Source: Actinomycetota bacterium
Lineage (GTDB): Bacteria; Acidobacteriota; Blastocatellia; Chloracidobacteriales; Chloracidobacteriaceae
Assembly: GCA_013298335.1 (NCBI GenBank)
Contig: JAAFHI010000037.1
Coordinates: 4,550-11,883, forward strand
Direction of reading: 5' to 3'
DNA: 7,334 nucleotides
The position numbers and the translations under genes were made by a program. Below are positions 6,038 to 7,334 of the stretch, piece by piece. The first letter of the stretch is position 1. The number at the start of each line of letters is the position of its first letter. The notes below the pieces were generated by a model. That model had not been told where the DNA came from. It did not search any database and was given only the letters and a program-made list of their open reading frames with translations.

Positions 6038-7270
6038 GTGACTTTCCTCCATACCGTTGAATCCCTCAGCATTCCCGCCTTTCTCGGTCCCGAAGCCGCC
6101 GCGCAGTATGCCGCGGGCGATGTCGGGCGGCGGTTTCTCGCCCCGATCGCGCAGGCCATCCTGACCCTGTCGGAAAACTTCACCCGCGAGCGGGAGAAAT
6201 TTTCGGGCGACTACTGGCGCGACCCGACGCGCCTCGCCTACCTCTTCTATTTCATGCCGCGCAATATGGAGAAGGCCCTGCGGATTCTCGGCGAACTGGC
6301 CGCGCACCCCGAACTCGGCGAACGGATTGCCGGTCGGACGGACTTTTCCGTCCTCGACATCGGCTGCGGCTGCGGAACGGCGGCCCTCGCCACGCTCGGA
6401 TTTCTGGCTGAATGCCGCGCCGGAGAACCGTTCGTCCTGCGGGTCGGACTGGTGGATCAATCGGCGACGGCCATTCAGGACGCCGTCCGGCTGCTGCGGC
6501 TGGCCGCCGCGGAACTCGTCGCCGCCGGACAGCCCGTGGTACTTGAAATTCAGACCCACGTCGGCGACGTGGCGGCGGCGCTCCACTACCCGGATTTCGG
6601 AACCGCCGACTTCCTCTGGTTCGCCAACGTCGTGAACGAGGTCGTACTGGTCAAAGCCTCCGTTCCGGAAGCCAACGCCATGTGGGTCAACCGGATTCTC
6701 ACCCGCTATCTCGCGCCCGACGGCACCGCGTTTCTGCTCGAACCCGCGCTCCACGCCACCGCGCGCGACCTCATGGCCCTGCGCGACGCGATGCTGACCG
6801 CCGATGCCACGCTCAACGTCTTCGCCCCCTGCACCGCCGACGGCCCCTGCCGGATGCTCACCGACTGCCCTGAACGCGACTGGTGCCACGTCGCCTTCAA
6901 CTGGTCGCCGCCGCCGCTCGTCAACCAGCTCGACGAACTCACCGAACTCAACAGCCGGAGCCTGAATTTCTCGTGGCTCGCCTTCCGGCGGGACGGTCTG
7001 CGGGCCGCCGATGCCCGCACCGACCGCGATGCATGGCGCGTCCTCGGCGACCGGATCAAGGAAAAAGGCAAGGAAAAGATGCTCGCCTGCGGCGATGAAC
7101 GCTGCACGACGCTCGTCCGGCTGAAACGCGACCGCTCGGACGCCAACGACGCGTTTCACGACCTGCGCCGGGGCGACATCGTCTTCGCATCACCGGCGCT
7201 GACGGCCAAACCCGGCGGGGAAGCCCGCGTCACGGAAGAAACCGTTCTCGAACGTCATCCGATGCACTGA
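6038..7270 (+). CDS. Rsm22-family (METTL17-like) SAM-dependent methyltransferase with cysteine cluster
   Basis: 410 residues from GTG 6038. This is the only usual start codon after the in-frame stop at 5981-5983 and before a Met about 70 residues in. No Shine-Dalgarno site precedes it, because the repeat array occupies that space, so the start is less certain than the rest. Class I motif I is VLDIGCGCGTA (residues 105-115), followed by an acidic strand end, GLVDQS. After the Rossmann core comes APC-x5-C-x5-C-x5-CH (Cys265, 271, 277, 283; the last in DWCHV), then a SLNFSWLAFRR segment, and Cys351/Cys356 before LRRGDIVF. This order matches the Rsm22 family, in which conserved cysteines bind an iron-sulfur cluster and the mitochondrial members help small ribosomal subunit assembly. 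In bacteria the role is not settled; action on the ribosome is inference. It is on the same strand as the secreted genes but separated by the arrays, and probably not functionally linked to them. Confidence 0.85.
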   Translation: MTFLHTVESLSIPAFLGPEAAAQYAAGDVGRRFLAPIAQAILTLSENFTREREKFSGDYWRDPTRLAYLFYFMPRNMEKALRILGELAAHPELGERIAGRTDFSVLDIGCGCGTAALATLGFLAECRAGEPFVLRVGLVDQSATAIQDAVRLLRLAAAELVAAGQPVVLEIQTHVGDVAAALHYPDFGTADFLWFANVVNEVVLVKASVPEANAMWVNRILTRYLAPDGTAFLLEPALHATARDLMALRDAMLTADATLNVFAPCTADGPCRMLTDCPERDWCHVAFNWSPPPLVNQLDELTELNSRSLNFSWLAFRRDGLRAADARTDRDAWRVLGDRIKEKGKEKMLACGDERCTTLVRLKRDRSDANDAFHDLRRGDIVFASPALTAKPGGEARVTEETVLERHPMH

Positions 7271-7283
7271 TCGGCGGAAAGCA

Positions 7284-7318
7284 GCAGTCAGCAGTCAGTG
7301 GTCAGTGGTCAGTAGTCA
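7284..7318. repeat. 7-bp tandem repeat, five units (consensus GYRGTCA)
   Basis: Five adjacent heptamers: GCAGTCA twice, GTGGTCA twice, GTAGTCA. A decayed sixth (GTGCAGA) follows, close to the window edge. They start 13 bases after the methyltransferase stop codon. Heptamer arrays of this sort are common between genes in several bacterial groups, notably cyanobacteria. No function is assigned. Confidence 0.88.
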
Positions 7319-7334
7319 GTGCAGAAGAAAAGAG

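Noticed and set aside
5291..7159. 622-codon open frame on the minus strand spanning two genes and the repeat arrays
   Set aside because: It crosses the end of one real gene, the short-repeat arrays and most of the methyltransferase. The translation is repetitive and matches nothing I recognise.

Overview
The window is GC-rich DNA with four same-strand genes and little coding redundancy. It looks like a chromosomal segment of a Gram-negative-type bacterium. Two proteins have clear Sec signal peptides and belong to the exported DUF3857/transglutaminase-like class. That class, together with the repeat-rich intergenic gaps, would fit a PVC-superphylum (Verrucomicrobiota/Kiritimatiellota/Lentisphaerota) or acidobacterial host. 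This assignment is a guess from style; nothing in the window fixes the taxon.

Layout. (1) 1-1476 is the 3' three-quarters of a DUF3857/transglutaminase-like gene whose 5' end lies outside the window. (2) 1477-1919 is a non-coding gap. It holds a 127-bp nested palindrome made of four related hairpins, flanked by two identical 22-bp direct repeats. (3) 1920-3890 is a complete paralogue of the first gene. (4) 3905-5875 is a third DUF3857/transglutaminase protein, only 14 bases after the previous stop and almost certainly co-transcribed with it. (5) 5876-6037 is a gap filled by two facing arrays of a GGGAGTCTTG-like short repeat, which form a 32-bp inverted repeat with one mismatch. (6) 6038-7270 is an Rsm22-family (METTL17-like) methyltransferase with a cysteine cluster. 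(7) 7271-7334 carries a 7-bp tandem repeat (consensus GYRGTCA) running toward the window edge.

How the genes fit together. The three secreted proteins share one architecture: DUF3857 beta domain, transglutaminase-like core, C-terminal beta domain. Only the third keeps the Cys-His-Asp triad. The first two have replaced both the Cys and the His and kept the Asp. The locus therefore reads as two tandem pseudo-enzymes followed by one intact enzyme of the same fold, presumably acting together in the periplasm or at the outer envelope. The methyltransferase is a ribosome-biogenesis-type protein. It is set apart by the repeat arrays and is probably unrelated in function.

The most notable points are the dead/dead/active transglutaminase-like trio, the nested palindrome between direct repeats, and the facing short-repeat arrays that abut the stop codon of the third gene.
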